Origin: Poa pratensis
Taxonomy: Eukaryota; Streptophyta; Magnoliopsida; Poales; Poaceae
Direction of reading: 5' to 3'
Assembly (NCBI GenBank): GCA_947311845.1
Contig: CAMZMU010000075.1
Coordinates: 21,052,747 to 21,116,746 of the forward strand
Length of the DNA: 64,000 bases
Shown here piece after piece: positions 48,897 to 60,830 of the stretch. A program made the position numbers and the translations under genes. Below the pieces are notes generated by a model, which made no database searches, was not told where the DNA came from, and saw only the letters and a program-made list of their open reading frames with translations. Numbering within the stretch: the first letter of the stretch is position 1; each line of letters begins with the position of its first letter.

Positions 48897-49911
48897 GGCA
48901 TAAAGTAATTTAAATAGGAGAAATTAGATAGAAAGCGACAAAATACTTAATATTTGAGAAGTATCCATCAAATATGGATTACTTTTCATGAAAACTGGAT
49001 GGGTATCGTTTTGCACCATATTTTTGTATTTGTACAAAAAAAAGTAATTTTTGGCACTTAAAAATGGAAAATGATATTTCTAAAAATAATTTGAAAATTC
49101 AGTTTGGCAACATTGTTTTCCATGTCAAGATACACCTATGTGTCAAATAATGGGCACATTATCACAAACTATGTCACGAGAATGGCCATATCTTGGTCAT
49201 TTGGCTGGAACCCTATACATGTTTATAGATGATAAACTTTTGTGTGAAGGATATTTTTGAACAGTTTGTAAAAAATCAAGCTTATCATTTATCCTATCAA
49301 TTAGTACACATAAAAGGGCTACATGCCAAATGATTTCTTTTTTGAGTTTTTTTCACTTTCTTTGAAGTTTTTGAAAAAATGGTCAAAATGGTCAGGATGG
49401 CTACCCACTGAAAGGGGTCAAATTTTTCAAAACTATCGACGATTCTTTGATATAATCAATACTTGTGTACCTTAAAATGAATTTTGGAAAAAATTAAGAG
49501 CAAACTATCACACACTTGTAGTTCAAATTTGAATTACTTTCGGAAAATCGGCATAAAGTCATTTAAATAGGCAAAATTAAATATGGACCACTTTGTGTGA
49601 AAATTGGATGTGTGCCATTTTGCACCATATTTTTTGTATTTGCTTCACAAAAAAAGTCATTTTTGGCACTTAGAAAATGGAAAATGATATTTCTACAAAT
49701 AATTTGAAACTTTGTTTGGCACCATTGTTTTCCATGCCAAGATACACCTATGTGCCAAATATGGGCACTTTATCAGAAACTACCCAACGGGAATGACCAT
49801 ACCTTGGTCATTTGGCTTGAAACCTATACATGTTTATAGATAATAAACCTTTTTGTGAAGGATATTTTTGAAAAGTTTATCAAAACTCAATTTTATCATT
49901 TATCCTATCAA
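48897..49911. repeat. Diverged direct repeat in the CACTA interior
   Basis: 48897-49300 and 49550-49911 share GGCATAAAGT...TTTAAATAGG, TTTTGCACCATATTTTTTGT, TGTTTTCCATG.CAAGATACA, and ACATGTTTATAGAT.ATAAAC. The copies differ by many substitutions and small gaps. The spacing is about 653 bp. Confidence 0.85.
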
Positions 49912-50587
49912 TATGTGCCGAATATGGTCTTATTATACATTCTATGCCATATAAATTGCTATGATCTTGTTATGTGTGTTTGCCGAGGGAGAAAATAGCT
50001 TACAAATAAAATATGTTTGTATCAACTACCAAAAGGTTGTGGTATCGTGGTGGTAGCTGCCTTTGCAATTTGTTGTTTCCAGTATTGAGTCTTGAACCAC
50101 CTTTTATTCTGTTTTCGATTAATTTCCTCCTTGCATAAATATTACAATATTTCCGCTTTCTCTTATATCATAAGGCGTGTAGTGGTCTAGTGGATAACCA
50201 TAATCTGTTTCTTTGGGGAGGTCTTGGGTCGTTCGATTCCCCAATCTGCAACTTTTTTTCCGTTTTCTAGTATTTGCCTCGCTGCATACATATTAAAAAG
50301 ATGTTCCGTTTACAAGTATTTCATATGGTGGGAGATGGTGCAGTGGTTACCTATTACCTCATACTTGGTGGAGGTCTTGTGTTCAATTCCTCTTTGGTGC
50401 ATTTATTTTTTATATATTAAAAATGAACACAATATATTATATGGCAGAGCTTGCAGATCAGTAGACCACATGATATTTAAAACTTATAACATTTAATATT
50501 TTCTTGGCTACTGGGTCTCACAAGAAAAAATGAAATAAAAAGTATAACAAATTATTTTTTAACTGACATGTGGGTCCCGAATTATAT

Positions 50588-50805
50588 TCATTGACGGTTT
50601 ACATACACCACGATGTTGATTCGTCACCTATTAACAGAGACGATGGCAGCCCTTCCGGGTTTGGTAATGGGTGACGATTTTTCGTTGACGAAAATAAAAC
50701 CGTCAAGCATTAACCTACATGCGTGACACCAGATGCAATCCGTCACCTATTAAGACATATCCATGACGGTATGCAATTTCGTCACCAAGGTTTTCGTCAA
50801 CAAAT
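50588..50805. repeat. Right subterminal motif cluster of the CACTA element
   Basis: TTGACGG, TTCGTCACC, GTGACGA, TTGACGA, CCGTCA, CCGTCACC, ATGACGG and TTCGTCACC strings. The block TGACGGTATGCAATTTCGTC is shared almost unchanged with the left cluster (46122-46145). Confidence 0.75.
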
Positions 50806-51043
50806 ATCACATTTCTTATAGTGAATATCTATTGATTATTTTGTCATTGAATGTGCAGGAGTAGGACAAATTACGCTTGGAAGATCTCTGTTGAAACGCT
50901 TTGGAGCAATAATAGATGTGGGCCAAGGCACTATGAATTTCGCCTCTTCACCTATGTGTAACCAAGTATTTCCTAAAGATAAGGGTAAAGGTAAGAGAGC
51001 TAAGCATAAGATTGTTGATGCTTCATCACTTGGAAACACTTGA

Positions 51044-53597
51044 TTCTTACTTTCTGCGCCTAGCTGAAAGGCGTTAAAGAAAAGCGCTTATGGGAGACAA
51101 CCCATTATTTTATTTCTGCAATTTTTCTTTTTTTTGAGTCAAGGAGTTGTTTACTTCTGTAACAATTCCTTTGTATCTTTATTTTATCGCATTGTTGTGC
51201 CAAGTATTGCCTCTAATAGGAAGATGATGCTAGATTTGGATTTCTGCGCAGGAACAGATTTCTGCTGTTCACCGTTTTAATTCTGTAAAATCACAGAAAA
51301 TTATTTAAATCTGCAATTTTTGTGCGTGATCCTCAGATATGTACGCATCTTTCGTTAGTTTAAAGTTTTTCGATCTGAGCAACGTAAGTGCCTCGAAAAA
51401 ATTCGTCTTTGGGACTGTTCTGTTTAGACAGATTCTGTCTTTTATTTTTCGCATTCTCTCTTTTACTAGTGTTGAGTGGAATTCTTTTTTAGGGTGAAGA
51501 GCTTCACATAACATCAGTGGCAGTAGCTAATGTTAAAAGTAACGGTCATGTTTGTGTCCTTATAGAACATGTGAGTTTTTGATTGTGCACTAACCCTCTA
51601 ATGAGAATTACTTTGAGTTTGGTGTGGCGGAAGTTTTCAAGGGTCAAGAGAGAAGGATGATATAATGTGATCAAGAAGAGTGAAGAGCTTAAGCTTGGGG
51701 ATGCTCCCATGGATCACCCCAGCATATTTCAAGAAGACTCAAGCGTCTAAGCTTGGGGATGCCCAAGGCATCCCCTTCTTCATCAGCAACTTATCAGGTC
51801 ATCTCTAGTGAAACTATATTTTAATTCTTTCACATCATATGTGCTTTACTTGGAGCGTCTGTGTGCTTTTATTTTCAGTATTTTATTTTTCTTATGGTCA
51901 ACTTGATTGGACCCCAGCATTCTTGATTGGGAGAGAGACACGCTCCGCTTTTTCATATGAATACTCCTATTCTTCACTTATACTTGTTGAGTATTCTTAT
52001 CTAGCTATTGCTATGCTTTTAGCTCCTGTTTTTCATGCATCTCTTATTCAGAGCTGTTAGTTCTTTTAAAGAAAGTACTCTCTTGCTTCACTTATAATTG
52101 TTTGGAGAGTTTATGTTGAAATAAATTGATTGGTGTTTGGTTGGAACAGAAAATGTTGCATGTGGTAGATGGTATAATGGAAAAAGCTTACATATTCTTG
52201 TAGATCATGTATTGGATAATTTGATACTTGTCAATTGTTTTGAGTTATCAAGTAGTTCATGTTTAAGCTTTTGTATCATGTAGTTAAAACCTATTAATGA
52301 AGAACTACCGTAAAGCTCGTTGAAATTTGGTTTGCATGATTGGTATCTCTAAGGTCTAGATATTTTCTAGTAAAAGGGTTTGGTTAACAAGGAAGACAGT
52401 GTAGAGTCTTATAATGCTTGCAATATGTTTTCATATAAGCCTTGCTGTGTCGGTTGATATCCTGTGTTTGCTTCAAATAACCTTGCTAGCCTAAACTCTG
52501 TACTGAGAGGGAATGCTTCTCGTGCATCCAAAACCTTGAGCCAAAATCCATGCCATCTGTGTCCACCATAACTACCTATATGTGGTATTTCCTTGCCATT
52601 CCAAGTAAATTTTTCATGTGCTACCTTTAAACTATTCAAAATTATTACTCCTATTTTGTGTCAATGTTTACCAAGCTCATGAGGACGGGGTGGATGTCTT
52701 TATGTCAACTGTCAAACAGACTTTACCACCGGACTAGCGGCATATACATCCGCTTATCCATTAATTTTGCAAAAAGAGCTGGCAAATGGGGTGCCCAGTC
52801 CCAATTAATTACAACTTTAACCGCTTAATTCTCTTCACATTTTTGCCCTGATTTATCAGTCAAGCAATGACAAACAGTGAAATATCTGCATGTGTAAACA
52901 AAAGAGAAAGAGGGATGATCTGCCTTGCTGGTAGAAATAACGTCCTTCATGGGAGCCGCTCTTAAAAGTCTGGTTGGCAGGGGTCATATTGTACTTTCCA
53001 TTTTCTGATTCGTTGACAATTAACAAACACCTCTCAAAACTTATTTTTACTCTCTATATGATTTCAAAAACTTAAAAAGCTCTAGCACATGATTTAATCC
53101 CTGCTTCCCTCTGCGAAGGGCCTTTCTTTTACTTTTATGTTGAGTCAGTTTTCCTACTTCTTTCTATCTTAGAAGCAAACACTAGTGTCAACTTTGGTGC
53201 AACAATTTTTATATGCTCGTATATTGCACTTATTATATGCTTTGTGTTGACAAATATCCATGAGATATATATGTTGAAAGTTGAAAGCAATTGCTGAAAC
53301 TTAAATCTTCCTTTGTGTTGGTTAAATACCTTTTACTTAGAATCTATTGCTTTATGAGTTAACTCTTATGCAAAACTCTTTGATGCTTGTCTGTACTATT
53401 CATGAAAAGTTTTTGCTTATATGATTCAGTTGTTTGCTCATTATCTACTTGCTAGCAAACTATAGACCATTGACCTGGATCACTTCATTCATAACATGTG
53501 CTTTACAATATTATTTGATCAAGATTATGATTGTAGCATGTCACCTCAGAAATTATTTTGTTTTTATCGTTTTACCTACTCGAGGACGAGTAGAACT
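51044..53597 (+). other. Non-coding internal region of the Athila-like element
   Basis: No ORF above 76 codons. It holds two extra copies of the motif AAGCTTGGGGATGC (51691-51704 and 51749-51762) besides the terminal one, and a 9-bp-stem hairpin at 51755-51775. Confidence 0.7.
51755..51775 (+). other. Conserved hairpin GGGGATGCC-CAA-GGCATCCCC
   Basis: Perfect nine-base inverted repeat with a three-base loop, overlapping a copy of the purine-tract motif. The reversed element has the same structure at 60048-60068. Confidence 0.85.
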
Positions 53598-53612
53598 AAG
53601 CTTGGGGATGCT
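53598..53612 (+). other. Polypurine tract of the Athila-like element
   Basis: AAGCTTGGGGATGCT directly before the TG of the 3' LTR at 53613, after the family-typical CTCGAGGACGAG string (53579-53590). Confidence 0.75.
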
Positions 53613-54259
53613 TGATACGTCTCAAACGTATCTATAATTTCTGATGTTCCATGTTGATATTATACCAATTGTTACATGTTTTATATACACTTCATAGCAT
53701 TTTTATGCATTTTCTGGGACTAACCTATTAACAAGATGCCACAGTGCCAGTTCCTGTTTTCTGCTGTTTTTGTATTCCAGAAAAGCTAGTCTGGAAATAT
53801 TCTCGGAATTGGACGAAACTTGGACAGAACCTCCTATTTTTCCAACACGAAGACGGAGTCCAGAGGAGAGACGGAGGAGGGCCACGTGGCACCCACACCA
53901 TGGGGCCGCGCGGGCCCCCCCTGCCGCGCCGTGGGGTGGTGTGGGCCCTCGTGGCTCCGCAGCCGCCGCCCTTTCGCCTATTTATTCTCCCGACGCGAAA
54001 ACCCTAAACCCGAGCCATTATCCACGAAAAGTTCCAGAGACGCCGCCGCCGTCAACCCTAGCTCGGGAGGGTTCAGAAGCTCTTCCCGGCACCCTGCCGG
54101 AGAGGGGAATCATCACCGGAGGGCTCTACATCACCATGCCTGCCTCCGGAGTGATGCGTGAGTAGTTCATCCTTGGACTACGGGTCCATGGCAGTAGCTA
54201 GATGGTTGTCTCTCCACTTTATGCTATCATGTTTAGATCTTGTGAGCTGCCTATCATGA
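53613..54259 (+). repeat. 3' LTR of the Athila-like element, cut
   Basis: Matches 43556-44206 with a few differences, including a changed TATA-region length (CCTATTTATTCTCCC here). It stops after CTATCATGA, where TGTAATACCCC begins. Confidence 0.9.
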
Positions 54260-54788
54260 TGTAATACCCCGTAGTTTAGAGAGTCGGAAGGGTAGAATTA
54301 GAATTTGTGCATTTGCATGACATGCATCTGAAAACACGGGAAAATTTTGGCGCGTTAAATTAAACGATGCAAAGTGATCGATGTTTCTCTCGACACGATG
54401 AATTAGGGTTTAGATCATCTGGTGGAGTGCAATAAACTTCGACATGATCTTTTTAACAACTAAATTGAGACGAGAATCTTTTGTCGAGGCAATCCAGAAT
54501 TGGACATGACCTTTCCTAATTCTCGACATTTCTAGTCACAATTCAATAACATGACATGTTCATAGTTTAAACACTCATAGAAACAATAAATTCAAATCCC
54601 CATATCTAGGATCAACTCATTACATCATTCATCCAAACATCATCTCACAAGAATGAGTTTAACACCTCAATTCATCATCTTATCTCACACACTGAAATAA
54701 CTCATTTTACATCCATCCCAAATACAATGTGATGATCAAATGTCCAAAGTCTATTTAAGTTACATCATATGGAATTTAAATACAAGAT

Positions 54789-57700
54789 TGATGTCTACGC
54801 ACGCTTCTATTCTTGTAGACAGTGTTGGGCCTCCAAGTGCAGAGGTTTGTAGAACAGCAGCAAGTTTCCCTCAAGTGAATCACCCAAGGTTTATCGAACT
54901 CAGGGAGGTAGAGGTCAAAGATATCCCTCTCAAGCAACCCTGCAATTAAGATAGAAGAAGTCTCTTGTGTCCCCAACACACCCAATACACTTGTCAGGTG
55001 TATAGGTGCACTAGTTCGGCGAAGAGATATTAAAATACAAGTAATATGGATGATTATAAGTGGTAATTGCAATCTGAAATAAAAATGGCAGCAAGCAAAC
55101 ATGTAGCAGAACTGGTTGTAAACGGTGTTTCAATGCTTAGAAACAAGGCCTAGGGATCATACTTTCACTAGTGGACACTCTCAACAATAATAATATAATT
55201 GAATACATAGATATTTCCTCTTCACTATGCTACTCTGAGTTATTCTCTCGTTGGATAACGAACACCAATCCACCGCGTAGGGCTATAAAAGCACACCTTA
55301 AAGTCTCCTTCCCATGTCTAGTTAACCCCACACTGTCAACTTGAGCGCCCTAGAAGGTACTAGACAAACACCGCAATTTCATAGAGACATCCAACGCAAA
55401 TAATAACTCATGATAAGTATTCCTGTTATCTTTAGCCTAAGAGCCACACATGGGGCGCACACTGTCAACTTCGCACCGTGGGACAAAGGTGACTCCGGAG
55501 ATTACATTAATAAAACCACTTGAGTAGCATATAAGATAATGAAGAGTACATCTATGGATTCAACTAGATTACAAAGCACATGATCACATAAAGATCACAC
55601 CATGGGAGAGAGAGATAAACCACATAGCTACCGGTAGAGCCCTCAGCCCCGAGGGAGAACTACTCCCACCTCATCATGGGAGGCAGCAACGACGATGATG
55701 GAGGCGGTGGCGTCGATGGAGATGGCTCCGGGGGCAATTCCCCGTCCCGGCAAGGTACCGGAACAGGACCTTCTGACCCCCGAAACGGAGTTTCGTGGCG
55801 GCGGAGCACGGAGATGTATTCGGGAGTTTCGTCAATTGTGTTAGGGTTTACTCCGCGCGGGCTATTTATGGTCCAAAGGGCAGCTTCAGAAGGTTCCCGA
55901 GGCCACCACACGTGGCCTCGGCGCGGGTCAGGGTTTTCCTGGCCGAGCCAACTTGACGGGCCTGCAAAGGCCGCATCTTAACTCCGATGGAGATGAACCT
56001 TTTGTATAAAACGTGCGGCGGAAAATTCCCTGCAACTTTCACGACTAGACTTTTTCCATTTGACGTCGTCTTCAGGCCCGAACGTGACGATCGTTGAAAA
56101 TAGTTTTCAGACAGATTTCTGGAAAGTCCCAATTTGACTCCAACAAGGTTTCCTTTGCCCAATTTTGATAATTTCTACACATCAAAGTGTAAAACAAGAA
56201 CATTGTGCACTTTGCAACTATTAGTAGGTTAGTCCAATAAATGTCATAATATGATATAAAGTGCATATAAAACATGTGATAATTGATATAAAACATGCAT
56301 GGAACTGATATGTCTCAAACGTATCTATAATTTTTGATGTTCCATGCTGATATTATATCAATTGCTACATGTTTTGGTTACACTTTATATCATTTTTATG
56401 CATTTTCTGGGACTAACCTATTGACAAGATGCCACAGTGCCAGTTCCCTGTTTTCTGCTGTTTTTGGTTTCAGAAAATCTATTAAGAAAATATTCTCGGA
56501 ATTGGACGAAACAAAAGACATCGTCAATAATATCACGAGGAGATCACGGAGTCCCAAGGGGAGTCGGAGCAGACCCACCAGGGGGCCACGCCACACTAGG
56601 GCGCGGCCCGGGGTGGGCCCACGCCCCCCTATGGCGTGGTGGCCCCCTCGGCCACCGACGCCGCCTCTTCGCCTATATATTCTCCGCGACGCGAAAACCC
56701 TATTACGGTCGATCATATTCCACAAAAAGTTCCGTCGTGGCCGTCATCGTCAATCTCAGATCGGAAGAGTTCTGAAGCTCTTCCCGGCACCCTGCCGGAG
56801 GGGAGATCATCACCGGAGGGCTCTACATCACCATGCCTGCCTCCGGAGTGATGCGTGAGTAGTCCATCCCTGGACTACGGGTCCATAGCAGTAGCTAGAT
56901 GGTTGTCTCTCTACCTTGTGCCTCCATGTTTAGATCTTGTGAGCTGCCTAACATGATCAAGATCATCTTATTGTAATGCTAGATGTTGTGTTTGCTGGGA
57001 TCCGATGAATATTGATACCATGTTTATTCAAGTTGTTTATCTATGTGCTCTTAATCTTGCATGCTCTCCGTTGCTAGTAGATGATTTGGCCAAGTAGATG
57101 CTTGTGACTCCAAGAGGGGGTATTTATGCTCGATAGTGGGTTCAGTCTCTAGATATCTGGATCAGTGACAGAAAGGTCTAAGATGGTAGATGTGCTGTTG
57201 CTACTAGGGATAAAACATTGGTGCAGTGTCCAAGGGCACTTGTATTGATTACATTACACACTTTACTTCATGCAATAATCTGTTGTTAGCAACTTAATAC
57301 TGAATAGGATGCGGATGCTGCCTTAAAGGTGGATTATTTAGGCATAGATGATGTTGGAATAACGGTCTATGTACTTTGTTGTAATGCCCAACTAGATTTC
57401 ATAGTAGACATCTTGGCATGTATTGCATTGTTATGCCCTCTCTATTTGTCAATTGCCCAGCTGTAATTTGTTTACCCAACATGCTAGTTATCTGTTCTGA
57501 GAGAGACACCACTAGTGAACTGTGGACCCTGGTCCAATTTCCTCATACTGTTTACACAACCTGCTGCAATCATCTGTTTCCTTTTACTTGCTGTTTTTCC
57601 TGCTGTTTTTCACACCATACGTTTAACTCTTTGTTTCTGCAAGACCGGAGAGATTGACAACCTCTCTGTTTCGTGTTGGGCGAAGTTCTGGTTTGTGTCT

Positions 57701-57914
57701 GTGCAGATTCCACGTTGGTGCAAGCTCCCTAGCGCCAGGGGGAGTCAACATCAACAACCTTCCGATAGATCGTCAAGTCCTACTGGATTGATAACCTTGG
57801 GTAGATTTCTCAAGGGAAAACTTCTGCTGTCTACATCATAACCTTCCTCTTGGGGTTCACCAACACGTAGCCATCAGGAACATCATAAATTATAGATACG
57901 TTTGAGACGTATCA
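54789..57914 (-). repeat. 3' LTR of the reversed element (interrupted by a solo LTR)
   Basis: About 1550 bp after removal of 56306-57881. The minus strand starts TGATACGTCTCAAACG at 57914 and ends GTAGACATCA at 54789. Region 55682-56305 plus 57882-57914 matches the other LTR nearly base for base; 54789 to about 55680 does not. Confidence 0.85.
56306..57876 (+). mobile_element. Solo LTR of the Athila/Sabrina-like family
   Basis: 1571 bp from TGATATGTCTC to GTAGCCATCA, same family as 43556-45147 but diverged. Flanked by GGAAC at 56301-56305 and 57877-57881. No internal domain, so it is the product of LTR-LTR recombination after insertion. The uninterrupted target is seen at 63463-63475 in the sister LTR. 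Confidence 0.92.
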
Positions 57915-57929
57915 GCATCCCCAAGCTTA
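57915..57929 (-). other. Polypurine tract of the reversed element
   Basis: On plus GCATCCCCAAGCTTA, i.e. minus TAAGCTTGGGGATGC, directly before the minus-strand TG of the 3' LTR. Confidence 0.75.
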
Positions 57930-58772
57930 GTTCCTACTCGTCCTCGAGTAGGTAAACGATAAAACAATATAATTTTTTAGGTGACATGCTACCATCATAA
58001 TCTTGATCTAATAATGATGTAATGGTAAGTGAGCTGAGATCAAATCATTCAAAGCAAATGTCTATAATTGATATTAAATAAGAGATAATAAAGCAAGATA
58101 GTTAAACAAGCTAAAAGTTTTCATGAATGACGGCCTTTAAGACATGAAACCGTACAAGGTTCATTATAGATGTTTTAAGTATCCAGTGTAGGAGTTCTAT
58201 CCTTCAATTCCAAGCATCAAGCAATTTTTCATAACATAGAGAACGGATCCAGTCAAGTAAAAGTAAACATGAACGTCATGAATCCACTGTTTCGAGGTCT
58301 ACTCAACCGGTGAGCGTAAGCATTTAGTATTGGCACCAGGATGTTATGGCAAAGAGAACGTTAATGGGGGTTTGGAAGGCCAATGGAAGAAAGTCTCACA
58401 AAGCTATAAGTGATCATTAGACAAGAGGAAGTCTTATAATCGAAGCTATGCAAGGAGTAGTGATTGCCATGCAACGGATGCACATAGAGCTATATGTGTA
58501 TGAAAGCTCTCCAATGGAACTAGTGGGGGTGCATCCAACTCGGTTGCTCACGAAGACCTAGAGCACTTTTGAGGAAGCTCATCATTGGAATATACAACCC
58601 AAGTTCTATAACGTAATATTCCCCACATAGTTATACTAGTAAAGCATGAAAACTCTCTCAAATGGAGCATAGGTGCTAAACATGAGCACAAATGATGACT
58701 ATGAATACTGCAAGTGCTAAACATGAGCACAACTTTGATAAAGGATAGTAGTGTTGCCCCCCTTTTCTTTAT

Positions 58773-58809
<37 letters not shown>

Positions 58810-60830
58810 CTTTTTCTGTTTCACTTTTCGATGGCCTCCATGGCTCTTTTCTAGCAGGGGCAACACTCTAATATGATTACAAACTTTTTGGTACAAATAA
58901 CTCATAATGAACAAAACATGATGTATAAAACTGTATGCCTCTGCCAGTGTAGCAGGATGTGCAATGATCTAGCGTAACATGGGTAAACCACACATCAGCT
59001 GTATAGAATCATGCAAAGCAATATATAAATGATAAATGACAACAAGTCATGTAATGTAAAATGGAAGTTGCATGGCAATATATCTCGGAACAGCTATGGA
59101 AATGCTGTGGTAGGTAGGTATGGTGGCTGTTTTGAGGAAGATGTATGGGTTTATGTGTAGGAGAACAAGAGGAAGTCCTCCCACGGGTTTTGGATGTACT
59201 GGCGAAGTATGCACAACTCTCAATGTGAGAAAAGGGCAATGCACAGCACCGAAGAGGCTAGCAAATTTGGATGGTGGAAGTGCCAAAACCGTAGCTTAAC
59301 ATTAGTCAAAAAGAACTCACAAGTTTATTGCAAACAACTAGCAGGTTCAACATTAAGCGCATGGTTAACATTTACCCCAAGGAGGGCCGTTCACGGCGGC
59401 ACAAGTACCCCGTTAGATCCCTCGACCTTCACACACAACCTAGTTATTACGAACCACTTTTCAGACATGGAAAGCTATCAAGTCCAACTACACCTTCAAC
59501 AATTTTAGTGTTTGTAGTACGGTGCAAGCTTAAAGACAATAATCCACTAATGATTTTAACTTAATTAACCAGCAAGCTTTACCATCTATTACTTAATACC
59601 TCAAAACGTTTGCAAGGAATCAGGTTATCAAAGTTCAATGATCTACAAGATTATGCAAGTTTTCATTATACCACTACCACACGCAACATTTTCTGAACCA
59701 ACATATTAACCAAGCAACTCTCCAAACAAATATAAGTGAAGCAAGAGAGTACTTTCTACAAAAGAACTAATAGCTCTGACAAGAGGTACATGAAAACCAA
59801 GAGCTAGAAGCTAAACAGCGCGAAAATTGAATACTCAACAGATATAAGTGAAGAACAAGAGTATTCCAAGAAAAAGCGGAGCGTGTCTCTCTCCCAATCA
59901 AGAATGTTGTGATCAAGCTTATTGCAAAAATAAAAGTACAATACTGAAAATAAAAGCACACAGACGCTCCAAGAAAAGCACATATGATGTGAAAGAATTA
60001 AAATATAGTTTCACTAGAGATGACCTGATAATTTTGCCGATGAAGAAGGGGATGCCTTGGGCATCCCCAAGCTTAGACGCTTGAGTCTTCTTGAAATATG
60101 CTGGGGAGATCCATGGGAGCCTCCCCAAGCTTAAGCTCTTCACTCTTCTTGATCCTATTATATCATCCTTCTCTCTTGACCCTTGAAAACTTCCGTCACA
60201 CCAAACTCAAAGATCTCATTAGAGGGTTAGTGCATAATCAAAAATTCACATGTTCTATAAAGACGCAATATGATTTGTTACTTTAAACATTAGCTACAGC
60301 CACTGATGTTATGTGAAGCTCTTCCACCCAAAAAAAATTTCACTCAACACTAGTAAAAGAGAGAATGCAAAATAAAAAGGCATAATCTGTCTAAAACAGA
60401 ACAGTCCGCAAAGACGAATTTTTTCAAGGCACTTACGACGCTCAGATCGAAAAACTCTAGACTAATGAAAGTTTCAGACATTCATAAAGATTACGCACAA
60501 AATTTTCAGATTTAATTAACAATCTGGTGATTTTAGGAATTTCGTACAGTGAACAGCAAAAATCTGTTTCTGCGCAGCAATCAAAATTAAGCATCATCTT
60601 AACATTAGAGGCTACTCTTGGCACAACAATGCGAGAAAATAAAGATACAAAGGAGTTGCTACAGAAGTAAACATCCTCCTTGACTCAATAAAAGAAAAAT
60701 TGCAGAAATAAAAATAATGGGTTGCCCCCATAAGCGCTTTTCTTTAAAGCCTTTTAGCTAGGCATGATAATTTTGATGATGCTCTCATATGTATAAGAGG
60801 TGAATATGAAAGAGCATCAAGAAGCAAATA
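57930..60830 (-). other. Non-coding internal region of the reversed element
   Basis: No coding frame of note. It holds a run of 35 T on plus (58775-58809), the conserved hairpin at 60048-60068, and purine-tract-like copies at 60061-60074 and 60118-60131. The segment around 60060-60170 is the reverse complement of 51660-51780 in the other element, with differences. Confidence 0.7.

Larger units (their letters stand above)
45983..50823. mobile_element. Non-autonomous CACTA transposon
   Basis: Left end CACTACAAAGGAAAATATTT and right end, reversed, CACTATAAGAAATGTGATAT; both then reach TTGTTGAC, giving imperfect terminal inverted repeats of about 30 bp. Three-base target duplication AAT at 45980-45982 and 50824-50826. 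Both ends carry clusters of GTGACG/CGTCAC motifs within 250-300 bp. No transposase is readable, so it depends on an autonomous partner. Interior: 46250-48200 has short repeats, 48200-48880 is GC-richer, 48900-50500 is AT-rich. Confidence 0.9.
45600..51043 (+). pseudogene. Protease-like ORF, split by a CACTA transposon
   Basis: Opens at ATG 45600 in the -1 frame relative to the gag stub. Residues: a Leu-rich coiled segment (SISDRLNTLETNISNLKEGY), then VNGVTFHARCDIMSEFCLMP-like sequence equivalent to the retropepsin fold of Athila elements, with Asp-Ile-Met-Ser where catalytic Asp-x-Gly would be. The coding is cut after 45982 and resumes in frame at 50827, through QITLGRSLLKRFGAIIDVGQ, to TGA 51041-51043. 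The C-terminal part ITLGRSLL corresponds to the second conserved block (IILGRPFL). Catalytic function is unlikely because the active-site Gly is missing. Confidence 0.78.
43556..54259 (+). mobile_element. Athila/Sabrina-like Ty3/Gypsy element, non-autonomous, interrupted
   Basis: 5' LTR 43556-45147, PBS 45159-45177, short gag, protease-like ORF (split by a CACTA transposon), about 2.5 kb of non-coding internal sequence, purine tract 53598-53612, and 3' LTR from 53613 cut at 54259 by another element. LTR start TGATACGTCTC and PBS TGGCGCCGTTGCC are those of the abundant Athila-lineage families of Pooideae (Sabrina, Fatima and WHAM type). No RT or integrase is present. The exact family is inference. 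Confidence 0.87.

Noticed and set aside
58775..58809. Run of 35 T as the poly-A tail of a reversed retroposon
   Set aside because: It lies inside the internal region of the reversed element with no duplicated flanks or LINE/SINE sequence beside it; it is treated as a homopolymer expansion.
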